A DNA stretch of 64,000 nucleotides, taken from positions 38,019-102,018 of the forward strand of contig CAWBXD010000010.1 in NCBI GenBank assembly GCA_963792705.1, in the 5' to 3' direction. The notes under the pieces were generated by a model. The model made no database searches. It saw only the letters and a list, made by a program, of their open reading frames with translations, and was not told where the DNA came from. Positions 1-8,465 of the stretch are shown here, in pieces (the first letter of the stretch is position 1; every line of letters starts with the position of its first letter). A program made the position numbers and the translations under genes. The DNA comes from JBBQVS01 sp963792705 (GTDB taxonomy: Bacteria > Chloroflexota > Ktedonobacteria > Ktedonobacterales > Ktedonobacteraceae).

Positions 1-147
1 CAAGAGCAGACAGGGGCAGATGAATTGATGCTCACCGCGATGATGTATGGTTATGAAAATCGTGCCAGGACATATGAATTACTGGCCGAAGCATTTTCAT
101 TGTCAGGCGTTGCATCCGAGCATACCGAATTGACACCCGCACATTAA
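1..147 (+). CDS. LLM-class flavin-dependent oxidoreductase, C-terminal fragment
   Basis: The window opens inside a reading frame whose last 48 residues include ADELMLTAMMYGYENRARTY and end PAH before TAA. This matches the C-terminus of the luciferase-like monooxygenase (MsnO8-type) family, FMN- or F420-dependent TIM-barrel enzymes. The start and catalytic body lie upstream of the window. It ends 12 bp before the FMN reductase gene, which fits a two-component monooxygenase/flavin reductase pairing. The family call rests on the tail alone, so the substrate is unknown. Confidence 0.6.
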   Translation, partial: QEQTGADELMLTAMMYGYENRARTYELLAEAFSLSGVASEHTELTPAH

Positions 148-159
148 ACGGAGAAGAGT

Positions 160-699
160 ATGCATATTCTAGCCATTTCTGGAAGCTTACGCGCGAGTTC
201 GACTAATACAACTCTTGTTCGTGCGGCAATAAAGTTAGCACCTGAAGGCATGCAGTTTACTCTGTATGATGGCTTAGGAGAACTGCCGCATTTTAGTCCC
301 GACATTGATGGCAGTGATGTTCCTACATCAATTACAACACTACGTAGCCAGCTACAAGCTGCTGACGGTGTACTCATCTGTACGCCAGAGTACGCCTATG
401 GAGTACCAGGTTCATTAAAGAATGCACTCGATTGGACGGTCTCATCGGGTGAGTTTGTGGGCAAGCCCGTTGTGGTCATCAGTGCCTCACCATCCTCTTT
501 GGGTGGTGACAAAGCTCATGCATCACTATTGCTAACACTAACGGCATTGTCGGCGGAAATCGTCGAAGGGGGAACGCTCATCATTCCGCTCATTCGCACG
601 AAACTCAGTGCTGATGGCAGTGTGTCAGACCCGGCAACAGCACAAGCACTTCGCTCAGTTCTTGATGCACTTCAAAAAGCTATAAGTGCGAAGGTGTAA
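160..699 (+). CDS. NADPH-dependent FMN reductase (flavodoxin-like fold)
   Basis: A 179-residue protein of the NADPH-dependent FMN reductase family (ChrR/azoreductase-like). The N-terminal ISGSLRASSTNT segment is the phosphate-binding loop for FMN. TPEYAYGVPGSLKNALDW is the conserved flavin-contacting motif of the family, and the length is typical. A GGAGA ribosome site lies about 7 bases before the ATG. It follows the luciferase-like monooxygenase by 12 bp and probably supplies reduced flavin to it or acts as a quinone/chromate reductase. The family is clear; the exact substrate is not. Confidence 0.9.
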   Translation: MHILAISGSLRASSTNTTLVRAAIKLAPEGMQFTLYDGLGELPHFSPDIDGSDVPTSITTLRSQLQAADGVLICTPEYAYGVPGSLKNALDWTVSSGEFVGKPVVVISASPSSLGGDKAHASLLLTLTALSAEIVEGGTLIIPLIRTKLSADGSVSDPATAQALRSVLDALQKAISAKV

Positions 700-738
700 A
701 ATGTGTGTAGTAGTTCACCAATTTTGATGTGATGGTTT

Positions 739-864
739 TCGTAGGGACCCGATTGATGGCGTCCTCCGCCCAATTCATTGGACGAGATCCTCTCCATCAC
801 GCGTGCCACTAAGGAACTCGCGCAATGAATTGCGCTTCGGACGCCATCAATCGGGTCCCTACGA
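739..864. repeat. Palindromic MITE-like repeat, copy 1
   Basis: A 126-bp element bounded by a perfect 26-bp inverted repeat beginning TCGTAGGGACCCGATTGATG and ending in its complement. Inside are the sub-motifs GCCCAATTCATTGGACGAG and GCGCAATGAATTGCGCTTCG, which recur with small changes in the copy at 7381-7505. It codes for nothing evident and sits in the spacer before the adenylyltransferase gene. The folded RNA or single-strand DNA would form a long stem with internal arms, as in REP or MITE elements. Confidence 0.85.
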
Positions 865-891
865 CATCCCTCACTTGAAGATTGGCAGACT

Positions 892-931
892 AGTAGGGAT
901 CAGGGAGACCGCGAAGGTCTCCCCGACTACT
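892..931. repeat. Short palindrome with GGGAGACC/GGTCTCC arms
   Basis: An imperfect inverted repeat with outer AGTAG/CTACT arms and an inner GGAGACC-gcgaa-GGTCTCC hairpin. The inner core is nearly the reverse complement of the core of the terminator hairpin at 2619-2667, which points to a small dispersed repeat rather than a one-off hairpin. It lies 32 bp before the adenylyltransferase start and may also act as an attenuator or terminator. Confidence 0.6.
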
Positions 932-962
932 TGCAGTATACGCAAAAGGAGGCTTCACAGTT

Positions 963-1745
963 ATGCAAACGAGTCCGACATCGTATGCAGATATTAATGC
1001 ATTGTTAGCACAGCTTTTGTCAGGAATGCAAAGGTCTCTCGGTCCAAAGCTAGTTGGCTTATATCTTTATGGTTCTCTTGTGACTGGAGATTTTGATAGT
1101 GAAACAAGTGATATCGACTTACTAGCAGCTCTATCATCTGATCTTAATGACGAGGAATTCGCTGCTTTGGACCAGATGCAGATAGATTTTGTGCATCAAC
1201 ATATGACGTGGGATGGGCGAATTGAAGTAGCGTATCTTTCTATAACTGCTTTGAAGACATACAAATTGCATACCAGTAAGATTGCAGTCATTAGTCCTGG
1301 CGAACCATTTCACATAAAAGACGCAGGAGACGACTGGTTAATAAACTGGCATACGGTGCGTGAAAAAGGCATCGCACTCTTTGGACCTTCCCCAAAAACA
1401 CTTATTGATCCTATTTCACAGTTAGAGTATAAGCATGCAGTGAAAGAGCATGTGCAAACGTGGCACGAGTGGGTTAAGCAAACACATCATACACGAGGAC
1501 CACAAGCATATGCAATCTTGACTATGTGTAGAGCACTCTACACTCTAAAGACGGGTGAACTTGTGTCGAAGAAGCAAGCAGCGTTGTGGGCTATGAAAGA
1601 AATGCCTGAATGGTCTGACTTGATTCAGAATGCGCTTATATGGCGTATAAAGTGGCGCGAGAAGCATATAGATCATGATGCAAAGTTGTCAGAAACGGTA
1701 CAATTTGTGAACTTTGTGATTGAGCAGAGTGAGCGATCCTTTTAA
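963..1745 (+). CDS. Aminoglycoside nucleotidyltransferase-like protein (AadA/ANT family)
   Basis: A 260-residue protein with an N-terminal nucleotidyltransferase domain: YLYGSLVTGDFDSETSDIDL carries the GS...D-x-D metal-binding signature. A C-terminal helical domain with AILTMCRALYTLKTG and VSKKQAALWA is typical of ANT(3'')-like adenylyltransferases (DUF4111). Such enzymes adenylylate streptomycin or spectinomycin, but chromosomal homologues are often of unknown substrate. An AGGAGG site lies 11 bases before the ATG. The gene stands alone, with repeat DNA upstream, so resistance is a possibility only. Confidence 0.8.
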   Translation: MQTSPTSYADINALLAQLLSGMQRSLGPKLVGLYLYGSLVTGDFDSETSDIDLLAALSSDLNDEEFAALDQMQIDFVHQHMTWDGRIEVAYLSITALKTYKLHTSKIAVISPGEPFHIKDAGDDWLINWHTVREKGIALFGPSPKTLIDPISQLEYKHAVKEHVQTWHEWVKQTHHTRGPQAYAILTMCRALYTLKTGELVSKKQAALWAMKEMPEWSDLIQNALIWRIKWREKHIDHDAKLSETVQFVNFVIEQSERSF

Positions 1746-1773
1746 CACAGATAGCTAACCTGTCTGAATACAT

Positions 1774-1803
1774 TTTACATCATCACCAAGAATGGGGTAT
1801 AAT
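1774..1803 (+). promoter_or_regulatory. Sigma-70-like promoter
   Basis: TTTACA and a perfect TATAAT separated by 18 bp, about 85 bp upstream of the ATG at 1887. It is the only clear promoter between the adenylyltransferase and the next gene. Confidence 0.6.
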
Positions 1804-1886
1804 TATGGGACAGTAAATACGTTCTGGGAAACGTTAAGCAGAGAAGAGAGTAGGCTTACCACCTGCTTGTGGAGGGACGATACATC

Positions 1887-2609
1887 ATGACCTACTCACA
1901 TCGGAATATGGCTGCCGAGCAAAAAGAGGCCGAACAAAAGGCAAAACAGATCACAGCCATGTGCGAAGCACTCTCCTTTACGGTTGATCCTATTGCTTGG
2001 GAACAAGAGGGCTTGCGAGCAATTGTGAGTGTACATATGGTCCCGATATCTGATCTGCTGGACCTTGGTAGACAAGATAGCGACTCGCTATTGCGTCATA
2101 TCCGTATGAAACTACTTGAACAGGCAGCACGTGAAGTATCTCATGTTCAACCAACGCGCGCATTAATGTGGATACCACTAGACGTGGTGCAACCACAGGA
2201 GTTTTTAAGCCTCTGGGTTCTTACGATGGAGACAACAAATGAACGCGTAGCCATTGCTGAGTATATTAGAGATGGACAGCGTGTTTACGAACACTACGTC
2301 TATAATCGGAACGATAAACAACAGCTTGCTACGCTCTTTGGTCCAATACAAAAGGGTGAATATCGCCAAGGCGATATGGTTACGATTGAGGAACGAGAAC
2401 AAAAATATACGGGAGAGATTGTGTATATTCTGCCTCCTGGCAAAGTATCGACGACCCGTACACATCCATCAAGGGGCCATCACACGATCTTAGGAAAAAC
2501 GTTCACAAATGACGTTTCCGCTCGCTATGTTGTTGCATGCGATGATGGCTTTCCTCATATCGTCAATCAATCACAGGTCGTGGTTGAAGCATTTGAAGCA
2601 GAGGAATAA
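1887..2609 (+). CDS. Hypothetical protein of 240 residues
   Basis: I do not recognise this protein. It is soluble, with no signal peptide or membrane segment, and is charged at the N-terminus (EQKEAEQKAKQ, likely helical). The C-terminal half looks beta-rich, with the segment KGEYRQGDMVTIEEREQKYT resembling a small SH3-like barrel. The start is placed at ATG 1887 because GGAGGG lies 10 bases upstream; an in-frame GTG at 1869 would put the ribosome site inside the gene. It has its own promoter and ends at a perfect hairpin, so it looks like a single-gene unit. Confidence 0.7.
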   Translation: MTYSHRNMAAEQKEAEQKAKQITAMCEALSFTVDPIAWEQEGLRAIVSVHMVPISDLLDLGRQDSDSLLRHIRMKLLEQAAREVSHVQPTRALMWIPLDVVQPQEFLSLWVLTMETTNERVAIAEYIRDGQRVYEHYVYNRNDKQQLATLFGPIQKGEYRQGDMVTIEEREQKYTGEIVYILPPGKVSTTRTHPSRGHHTILGKTFTNDVSARYVVACDDGFPHIVNQSQVVVEAFEAEE

Positions 2610-2618
2610 CGTTCTCTT

Positions 2619-2667
2619 AAACAACAAATACGGGGAGACCTTTGCGGTCTCCCCGTATTTGTTGTTT
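2619..2667. terminator. Bidirectional hairpin terminator, 22-bp perfect stem
   Basis: Two perfect 22-base arms around a TTTGC loop, between the convergent hypothetical gene and MFS transporter gene. The A-rich and T-rich flanks give a U-tract in both directions. The top of the stem (GGGGAGACC) repeats the palindrome at 892-931. Confidence 0.85.
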
Positions 2668-2698
2668 AGAATTTTATGATGTAGGAAAATCTGATTAT

Positions 2699-3952
2699 TC
2701 AGGCAAGTTCTATATGCTGTCGTAGGTATACAATTGCCACTCCTAAGGTAAGGAGTAGGCAAAGACCACCGCTCAGTGCTAGTGTCATCTGAGCACCGAT
2801 ATTTTGAGCAACCCAGCCGACGAGGAGATTGCCAAAGGGGGCCAAGCCAAAGGTAATCAGGATGCGGATACTCAAGATGCGTCCACGCATCCCTTCTGGC
2901 GTCATCAATTGAATTGCAGTGTTGGTCACAACAAGCGGTAACACCGAACATACACCTAGTACAGCCAAGGCTGGAAGTGCTAGCCAGATGTTATAGGCGA
3001 AGGCGAGCGCAACGCAAGCACTACCTCCAATCAGGCAAAGCAAAATCATGAGACGCAGGGTGCGCTGCATCTTTTGACTCATTAGCAAGAAGAGTATGGC
3101 TCCACTGAGCGCACCAACTCCAGCTACCGCGTTTAATAGACCCAATCCTTGCGCTCCAACACGAAAAATGCTTGCAGCGAAGATGGGCAATAACGTCGCA
3201 AATGGAAACACAAGAAACGCAAGCAAAAACTGTAGCAACAAGGCTAATTGAAGTGCAAGATGCTGGCGTACATACTGGAGACCCTCACCAAGACCTTGTA
3301 AAATGCTTTGCCGCTTCACACTGTGCCGTGTGTGGTCGGCATGAATTAGTGCTAATGAGAGCAATACAGCAACATAACTAACACCATTCAGGTAATACGA
3401 TCCAGCGATCCCCACAAGCCCGACGGAGATGCCGCCGAGCGCAGGACCAACTGCGCGAGAAAGATTAAATTGCATAAAATCTAAGGCTACCCCTTGCCTC
3501 AATTCCTTTGGTGAAACCAGATCGGTTACAAAGGTTTGCCATGCGGGTAAGCCAAGTGCGCTCACAATTCCATTAATAAGTGCGGCAGTAACAATTTCCC
3601 AGACAGTGATTATGTGTAAAGTGGTTAAGGTGCCTAACAGTAAGGCAGTTGTCATATAGATAGCTTGTGTATAGAATAAGACATGCCGACGGTCCCAGCG
3701 ATCAACAAGGACACCGCCGAAGAGTGAAAACACGAGATTTGGAATGGTTGCGGCGAGGGTAACAAGGCCAAGCAGAAGGGCTGAATGGGTCAGTTGCAAG
3801 ACTTGCCAGCCTTGCCCTACGGTCTGAATCCAAAACCCGATACTTGAGAGAAACGCGCCAAACCAGAAGATGCCAAAGTTTTTTTCTGCAAGTGGATGCA
3901 GGGTAGAAGCCAATGTACGTGAACGTTCTTTTAGAGAAATCGAAAAAGCCAT
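2699..3952 (-). CDS. MFS transporter, EntS/MFS_3-like
   Basis: A 417-residue inner-membrane protein with about 12 predicted membrane helices. The first cytoplasmic loop carries GGVLVDRWDRRHVL, the MFS motif A in the form used by the enterobactin-exporter-like MFS_3 branch. MTPEGMRGRILSIR is the equivalent of the second-half motif. These are mostly drug or siderophore effluxers driven by the proton gradient. ATG 3952 is preferred because AAGGA lies 10 bases before it; an upstream in-frame start at 4018 adds 22 residues without a ribosome site. No regulator is adjacent, so the substrate is unknown. Confidence 0.88.
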   Translation of the reverse strand: MAFSISLKERSRTLASTLHPLAEKNFGIFWFGAFLSSIGFWIQTVGQGWQVLQLTHSALLLGLVTLAATIPNLVFSLFGGVLVDRWDRRHVLFYTQAIYMTTALLLGTLTTLHIITVWEIVTAALINGIVSALGLPAWQTFVTDLVSPKELRQGVALDFMQFNLSRAVGPALGGISVGLVGIAGSYYLNGVSYVAVLLSLALIHADHTRHSVKRQSILQGLGEGLQYVRQHLALQLALLLQFLLAFLVFPFATLLPIFAASIFRVGAQGLGLLNAVAGVGALSGAILFLLMSQKMQRTLRLMILLCLIGGSACVALAFAYNIWLALPALAVLGVCSVLPLVVTNTAIQLMTPEGMRGRILSIRILITFGLAPFGNLLVGWVAQNIGAQMTLALSGGLCLLLTLGVAIVYLRQHIELA

Positions 3953-4297
3953 GCGAAAGTAGTCCTTGCTAGATTTAAGCCATATCAAGGAAAAGCAACA
4001 CAGAAGGGATTTGTTCATTCAGCAGTGGATGAAGAAAATCGGAGATATGGACCCAAAAGAAGAGGGGCAAAAGACATCCTTGTCTCTGCCCTCAACACAA
4101 TAACAGGTATTCCATGTGTCCTACATGGTTGTATACCTTCTCCCTTTAGGCTATGACATTAAGAAGGTAAAGTGCAATAGATAACTTAGCCATAAATTAT
4201 GTGTGTCTTGTGTACAAATCTGCTATATTTGGTTTGAGAACACTATGATAGAAGAGATAAGCTTTTTGAAGAGTAGGACGAGAAAGAGGACATTTGA

Positions 4298-4552
4298 ATG
4301 AACAGCAACGAGCGAGAATTGGTTCAAACCAAAGGAACAATTGAGCGAACAGGAATAACAACATATATGTATGGAGAGTATAAATTAGTTGAGTCAGCAA
4401 AGAATATTGTATATGCGCTACGTAGTAGCACGCTTGACCTTAGCAAATACGTCGGTCAACATGTAGAAGTCACTGGCACAAAAATTTCTGGCTATCCTCT
4501 TGATGGAGGGCCAGTTTATCTTGATATTGAGACGGTGGTGGTAGAGAAGTAA
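4298..4552 (+). CDS. Small OB-fold-like protein
   Basis: An 84-residue protein. The pattern KGTIERTGITTYMYGEYKL, then LDLSKYVGQHVEVTGTKI, then VYLDIETVVV is that of a five-stranded OB barrel such as the short bacterial OB-fold proteins of unknown function. No signal peptide is present. It lies 77 bp before metY in the same direction and could share its transcript. The fold is inferred from the strand pattern only; the function is unknown. Confidence 0.65.
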   Translation: MNSNERELVQTKGTIERTGITTYMYGEYKLVESAKNIVYALRSSTLDLSKYVGQHVEVTGTKISGYPLDGGPVYLDIETVVVEK

Positions 4553-4629
4553 ATAGAAAATCAACATGGATTGATGTGATACGATAGAAGCTAAAAGTAG
4601 TTATACCTATCCTTGAGAGGAAACCTAGA

Positions 4630-5931
4630 ATGCCAGAAATTGATGGCGATCACGTCTTTGGCTTTGATACATTATCCGTTCACGCGGGTCAACGTCCTGA
4701 TTCAGCGACGGGAGCACGCGCGGTTCCTATTTATCAAACCACCTCATATGTTTTTGATGATACCGATCATGCAGCTCATCTTTTTGCGTTGCAACGCTTC
4801 GGCAATATCTATACACGCATCATGAACCCAACCACTTCGGCCTTTGAGGAGCGCATTGCGGCACTAGAGGGTGGAGCAGGCGCGGTTGCAACTGCATCGG
4901 GCATGGCCGCACAGATGGCGACCATGACAACACTTCTACGCCCTGGCGACGAAATTGTGTCGTCCAGTAGCCTCTATGGAGGGACGCATACACAATTCGA
5001 CCTTACGCTACGCACCTGGGGCATCAACACAATCTTTGTTGATAGCACAAATCCCGAAAATTATCGTAAGGCCATCACACCCCGTACTCGTGTCTTGTAT
5101 GGAGAAACAATTGGCAATCCGCGAGGTGATGTACTTGATATTCAAGCCGTTGCGGATATCGCCCATGAGGCTGGTCTGCCACTCGTTGTCGATAGTACCT
5201 TCACGACACCCTATCTGATTCGCCCATTTGAGCATGGGGCCGATATTGTGGTCCACTCTGCCACAAAGTTTATTGGTGGACATGGCACATCTATTGGGGG
5301 CGTCCTGGTTGAGCGCGGAAAGTTTCCGTGGGACAACGGCAAGTTTGCCCATATTGTTGACCCTTCACCCGGCTATCACGGAGTGCGCTTCTATGAGACC
5401 TTTGGCGATTTTGCGTTTGTGATGAAAGCTCGCACGGAAACCTTACGTGATACGGGAGCATGTATTAGCCCCTTCAACTCGTTTTTGTTGTTGCAAGGCT
5501 TAGAGACGCTTTCGTTACGTATGGAACGGCATTGCCAGAATGCATTGCGCGTAGCACAATTTTTGCAAGAGCATCCTGCCGTAAGTTGGGTACGCTACGC
5601 AGGGTTGCCAAACGATCCCTCACATGATCTAGCAAGACGCTATCTGCCTAATGGGGCTGGAGCGATCTTCACATTCGGTGTCAAAGGTGGCTATGAGGCT
5701 GGAAAGGCGGTGATTAACAATGTGCGTATGCTGTCCCACCTCGCCAACGTTGGTGATGCACGTAGTTTGATTATCCATCCCGCCAGCACAACGCATCAAC
5801 AGTTGTCAGAAGATGCCCAGTTAGAAGGCGGTGTTACTCCCGACCTTATCCGTCTGTCGATAGGCATCGAGAACGTCGAGGATATTCTGTGGGATTTGGA
5901 TAAGGCGTTAGCTATAGCAAGTAAGGTATAG
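4630..5931 (+). CDS. metY: O-acetylhomoserine sulfhydrylase (homocysteine synthase)
   Basis: A 433-residue enzyme of the Cys/Met-metabolism PLP family, full length for MetY. It makes homocysteine from O-acetylhomoserine and sulfide. SATKFIGGHG holds the PLP lysine (K213). DTLSVHAGQ at the N-terminus and the QTTSYVFDDTDHAA stretch are family hallmarks, and SRxY-type substrate contacts are seen as YTRIMNPT. The long insert around GKFPWDNGKFAHI separates MetY from shorter cystathionine synthases. AGAGGAAA lies 6 bases before the ATG. No SAM riboswitch is visible in the 77-bp leader. Confidence 0.93.
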   Translation: MPEIDGDHVFGFDTLSVHAGQRPDSATGARAVPIYQTTSYVFDDTDHAAHLFALQRFGNIYTRIMNPTTSAFEERIAALEGGAGAVATASGMAAQMATMTTLLRPGDEIVSSSSLYGGTHTQFDLTLRTWGINTIFVDSTNPENYRKAITPRTRVLYGETIGNPRGDVLDIQAVADIAHEAGLPLVVDSTFTTPYLIRPFEHGADIVVHSATKFIGGHGTSIGGVLVERGKFPWDNGKFAHIVDPSPGYHGVRFYETFGDFAFVMKARTETLRDTGACISPFNSFLLLQGLETLSLRMERHCQNALRVAQFLQEHPAVSWVRYAGLPNDPSHDLARRYLPNGAGAIFTFGVKGGYEAGKAVINNVRMLSHLANVGDARSLIIHPASTTHQQLSEDAQLEGGVTPDLIRLSIGIENVEDILWDLDKALAIASKV

Positions 5932-5985
5932 ACACACGCAAGAAACTTGTCATTTATAACTGTCGGGATCAAATATGGTTTAATG

Positions 5986-6024
5986 ATTGTAGCAACACTT
6001 CGACATCTCGCGTGTTGCTACAAT
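5986..6024. terminator. Bidirectional hairpin terminator
   Basis: A perfect 13-bp stem (ATTGTAGCAACAC and its complement) around a 13-base loop, in the spacer between convergent metY and the DUF1801 gene. Confidence 0.75.
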
Positions 6025-6044
6025 TATTAACAATTTTGAAAAGG

Positions 6045-6401
6045 TCATTTTTTCTTTTTGTCGTTCTCTCTCGCTCGTGCTTGAACCAGTTTTGTTATGA
6101 GTTCAAGGGGTAATTCTTGATTCAAAGGGAAACGGATCGTTGCATCGGTAGTTTCGTGGCCCTCTAATTCACTTTTGTGCTCCTCTACGATGGGTGTTGG
6201 GATATAGAGGCCAATGTGTTTTTTCCACTGTCGAAAATAAACGAGCCGACCTTTGTAATCGTAATAAGGCATTCCATAGCTAATACGCTCCTGTGCATCG
6301 GGAGCGGCGGTCTTGATCGTTGCTCGAAGCTCTCGAAGTTTCTCCTGTATTTCTTTTGGTGCTTGTGCAATATATTCATCCACGCTTTTTACAGTGCTCA
6401 T
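6045..6401 (-). CDS. DUF1801 (YdhG-like) protein
   Basis: A 118-residue protein with the DUF1801 pattern: SVDEYIAQAPKEIQEKL at the N-terminus, AQERISYGMPYYDYKGRLVY in the middle and a hydrophobic-plus-charged tail ending in lysines. Family members include YdhG, proposed as frataxin-like iron chaperones, though the role is not settled. ATG 6401 is chosen because AGGTGG lies 5 bases before it; an upstream GTG overlaps that site. It is a single gene between two terminator or repeat regions. Confidence 0.82.
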   Translation of the reverse strand: MSTVKSVDEYIAQAPKEIQEKLRELRATIKTAAPDAQERISYGMPYYDYKGRLVYFRQWKKHIGLYIPTPIVEEHKSELEGHETTDATIRFPLNQELPLELITKLVQARARENDKKKK

Positions 6402-6456
6402 AATAACCACCTTTCGCTGAAGCAGAAATTATGTTAAATGACAAAATCGTTTGTTA

Positions 6457-7347
6457 TTACGCAAAGTTCGGGACGACATGGGTTACAAAGTGTTTAATTG
6501 TTTCATGGTCGAGGAAACGAAAGATGAACTGTGACACGCCGATATCCCGAAAGCGTTGTAGCTCCTGCGTCACCTCTTGAGCATTGCCAGCAATTATGTG
6601 CTTGCTCGGATTGCGCTGCACTTTTGCAGGGTCTTCTGAGACACTTACAGTACCAAGATAGGTCAAGGTAATCTCTGAGGGATTCCGACCAACATCTTTA
6701 CAGTGCTGTTTAAGAATAGACAACTTGTGGTCGTACTCCTCAACGGTGCAGGAGTTAAAGTTCCACCAATCGGCATGACGGGCGACCAGCGCGAGTGTGC
6801 GATGTTCACCACCACCGCCAATTAAGAGTGGGATTTGGGGAGATGGTTGGGGGACACAATAAGCATCCCGTATAGCATAGTGTTTCCCTTCAAAGGTCAC
6901 TGGTTGTGTGGACTCCCACATGGCACGTATTAGTTGGGCCGCCTCTTCGAGTTGCTCCATTCGTACTTTCGTTGTTGGGAATGGATAGTTGTAGGAACGA
7001 TATTCGTTTTCCTTCCAACCAGCACCAAGACCAAGGATAACACGCCCGTTCGATAACGCTTGTAGTGTTGCCATCATCTTTGCGAGTAGCGCGGGATTGC
7101 GGTATGACTGTGAAAGGACAAGTGTGCCAACCTTGAACTGTGGATAGCTGCCAGCGAGATAGCTAAGCGTGGTAAAACACTCGAAGGTATCGGTCATCTC
7201 CCACTCCAGGTGATCTTCGACCCATAATGAGGTAAAGCCAGATGTGAGCGCGTTGATAGAGGTCTGGTTATGGGCTATCAGGTCTTGCCAGGAACGACCG
7301 GAGTCATTTTTTTGTCTCAGCATAAAACCAAATTCGACGTGCGCCAT
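6457..7347 (-). CDS. LLM-class F420-dependent oxidoreductase
   Basis: A 296-residue TIM-barrel protein of the luciferase-like family. Characteristic segments are SLWVEDHLEW, VGTLVLSQSYRNPALLAKM, NGRVILGLGAGWKENEY and IPLLIGGGGEHRTL, the last close to the cofactor phosphate site. These favour the F420-dependent subgroup. AGGAG lies 9 bases before the ATG. A related enzyme is encoded at 9704-10516, so this window holds at least three members of the family. The substrate is unknown. Confidence 0.9.
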   Translation of the reverse strand: MAHVEFGFMLRQKNDSGRSWQDLIAHNQTSINALTSGFTSLWVEDHLEWEMTDTFECFTTLSYLAGSYPQFKVGTLVLSQSYRNPALLAKMMATLQALSNGRVILGLGAGWKENEYRSYNYPFPTTKVRMEQLEEAAQLIRAMWESTQPVTFEGKHYAIRDAYCVPQPSPQIPLLIGGGGEHRTLALVARHADWWNFNSCTVEEYDHKLSILKQHCKDVGRNPSEITLTYLGTVSVSEDPAKVQRNPSKHIIAGNAQEVTQELQRFRDIGVSQFIFRFLDHETIKHFVTHVVPNFA

Positions 7348-7380
7348 GAATATCTGCTCCTATTGACTATGTTATCAATC

Positions 7381-7505
7381 TCGTAGGGATCAATCACATT
7401 TATGGCGTCCAAGCCCAATTTATTGGGCGAGTTCTCTCGCCAGCTTTCTTATATGATCTCGCGCTATGAATTGCGCTTCGGACGCCATAAATGTGGTCCC
7501 TACGA
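7381..7505. repeat. Palindromic MITE-like repeat, copy 2
   Basis: A 125-bp element with the same ends (TCGTAGGGA ... TCCCTACGA) and internal motifs GCCCAATTTATTGGGCGAG and CTATGAATTGCGCTTCGGACG as the copy at 739-864. The terminal arms pair imperfectly here because of a 4-base insertion near the left end, but the variable middle of each arm (ACATTTATGG against GATTGATGG) still pairs within its own copy, so the arms covary. Confidence 0.85.
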
Positions 7506-7542
7506 AATTATTTACCGGATGCAGCAGTAAAGGTGCTATGGC

Positions 7543-8421
7543 TTACAGTAAGTTCGATCCTGATGTGATATAACGGCGTGCATCAAAGAAGGGTACATCT
7601 GCCGTAGAAAGGAAGGTTTCAACATACACGATACGAAATCCTTTTGTAAGTAATTCTGCTAGACTTGGATGTGGTCCAGGGACGCTAATCTGTAATACAT
7701 TGGCATGCTTGAGTGCCCAGTTTACTGCTGCAAGAACACATTCCGTTACATCTTCTAATGCATTGACGCCTATTGGCCCAATGGTACACGACTCTGGATA
7801 CCAGAGCGTTCCTGCTCCTAAGCGGACATATCCATAACCAACGGTTTGACCCCTGCGATGAAACCAAATTGGTACCGCTTGCTGCTTTGCAATCCAATGT
7901 GCGTGGTCTTGGGGACGCGAACGACCGCTAAGTTGAGCATCCCATTGTACCAACGCAGGGTCAGCAGCATCTGCCATGACAACTTCCACTCCAGGAGTCG
8001 AAAAATCGGAGTGAACCGATTTTTCTAATTGTAGGAAGAAATGAGGCCACGCTGGATGCATACCAGAGCGAATATAGAGTGCAAGGGCGCGAGGATCAGT
8101 CGAACTCATGGTGCTGTGAATAAGGCCAGATTGAGGTAAAACATAGGGAAGTAATAGCTTGCCAAGTTGTGTAGATTGCTGGGTTGGATGGACAAATAAG
8201 TCCGTCAGAAAGGTTACTTCCCCTCGCGTGATAGCTCCCGCAAATGCTAGAATAGTATTCTCTCGCTCTGCAACGTACACAGAGCCAGTTTGAAGAGTAT
8301 GCACTAAATCAGACATATCACCGTGAGATGGTGGATCCTGTATATCGAGTATTTCGTTTTGATAATACACCTCGTACATCTGTGCAAGGTCCGTCTCTTG
8401 TGCTGGACGAAAAATTGTCAT
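7543..8421 (-). CDS. GNAT family N-acetyltransferase with second domain
   Basis: A 292-residue protein. The N-terminal half is a GNAT domain: FRPAQETDLAQMYEVYYQN start, TDLFVHPTQQSTQLGKLLL acetyl-CoA loop and ALALYIRSGMHP. The C-terminal half looks like a degenerate second GNAT fold (VGYGYVRLGAGTLWYPESC, VLAAVNWALKHA). The start is set at ATG 8421, after an AGGA site; the longer frame to 8481 would overlap the upstream oxidoreductase. It lies 45 bp downstream of that gene in the same direction, so the two are probably co-transcribed. The substrate is unknown. Confidence 0.8.
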   Translation of the reverse strand: MTIFRPAQETDLAQMYEVYYQNEILDIQDPPSHGDMSDLVHTLQTGSVYVAERENTILAFAGAITRGEVTFLTDLFVHPTQQSTQLGKLLLPYVLPQSGLIHSTMSSTDPRALALYIRSGMHPAWPHFFLQLEKSVHSDFSTPGVEVVMADAADPALVQWDAQLSGRSRPQDHAHWIAKQQAVPIWFHRRGQTVGYGYVRLGAGTLWYPESCTIGPIGVNALEDVTECVLAAVNWALKHANVLQISVPGPHPSLAELLTKGFRIVYVETFLSTADVPFFDARRYITSGSNLL

Positions 8422-8465
8422 ACTCTCATATCCTATTCTTACAATGGGAGCATTTTCGCTCTTTG

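Noticed and set aside
4553..4629. SAM-type riboswitch before metY
   Set aside because: The leader is too short, with no conserved SAM riboswitch helices or terminator.
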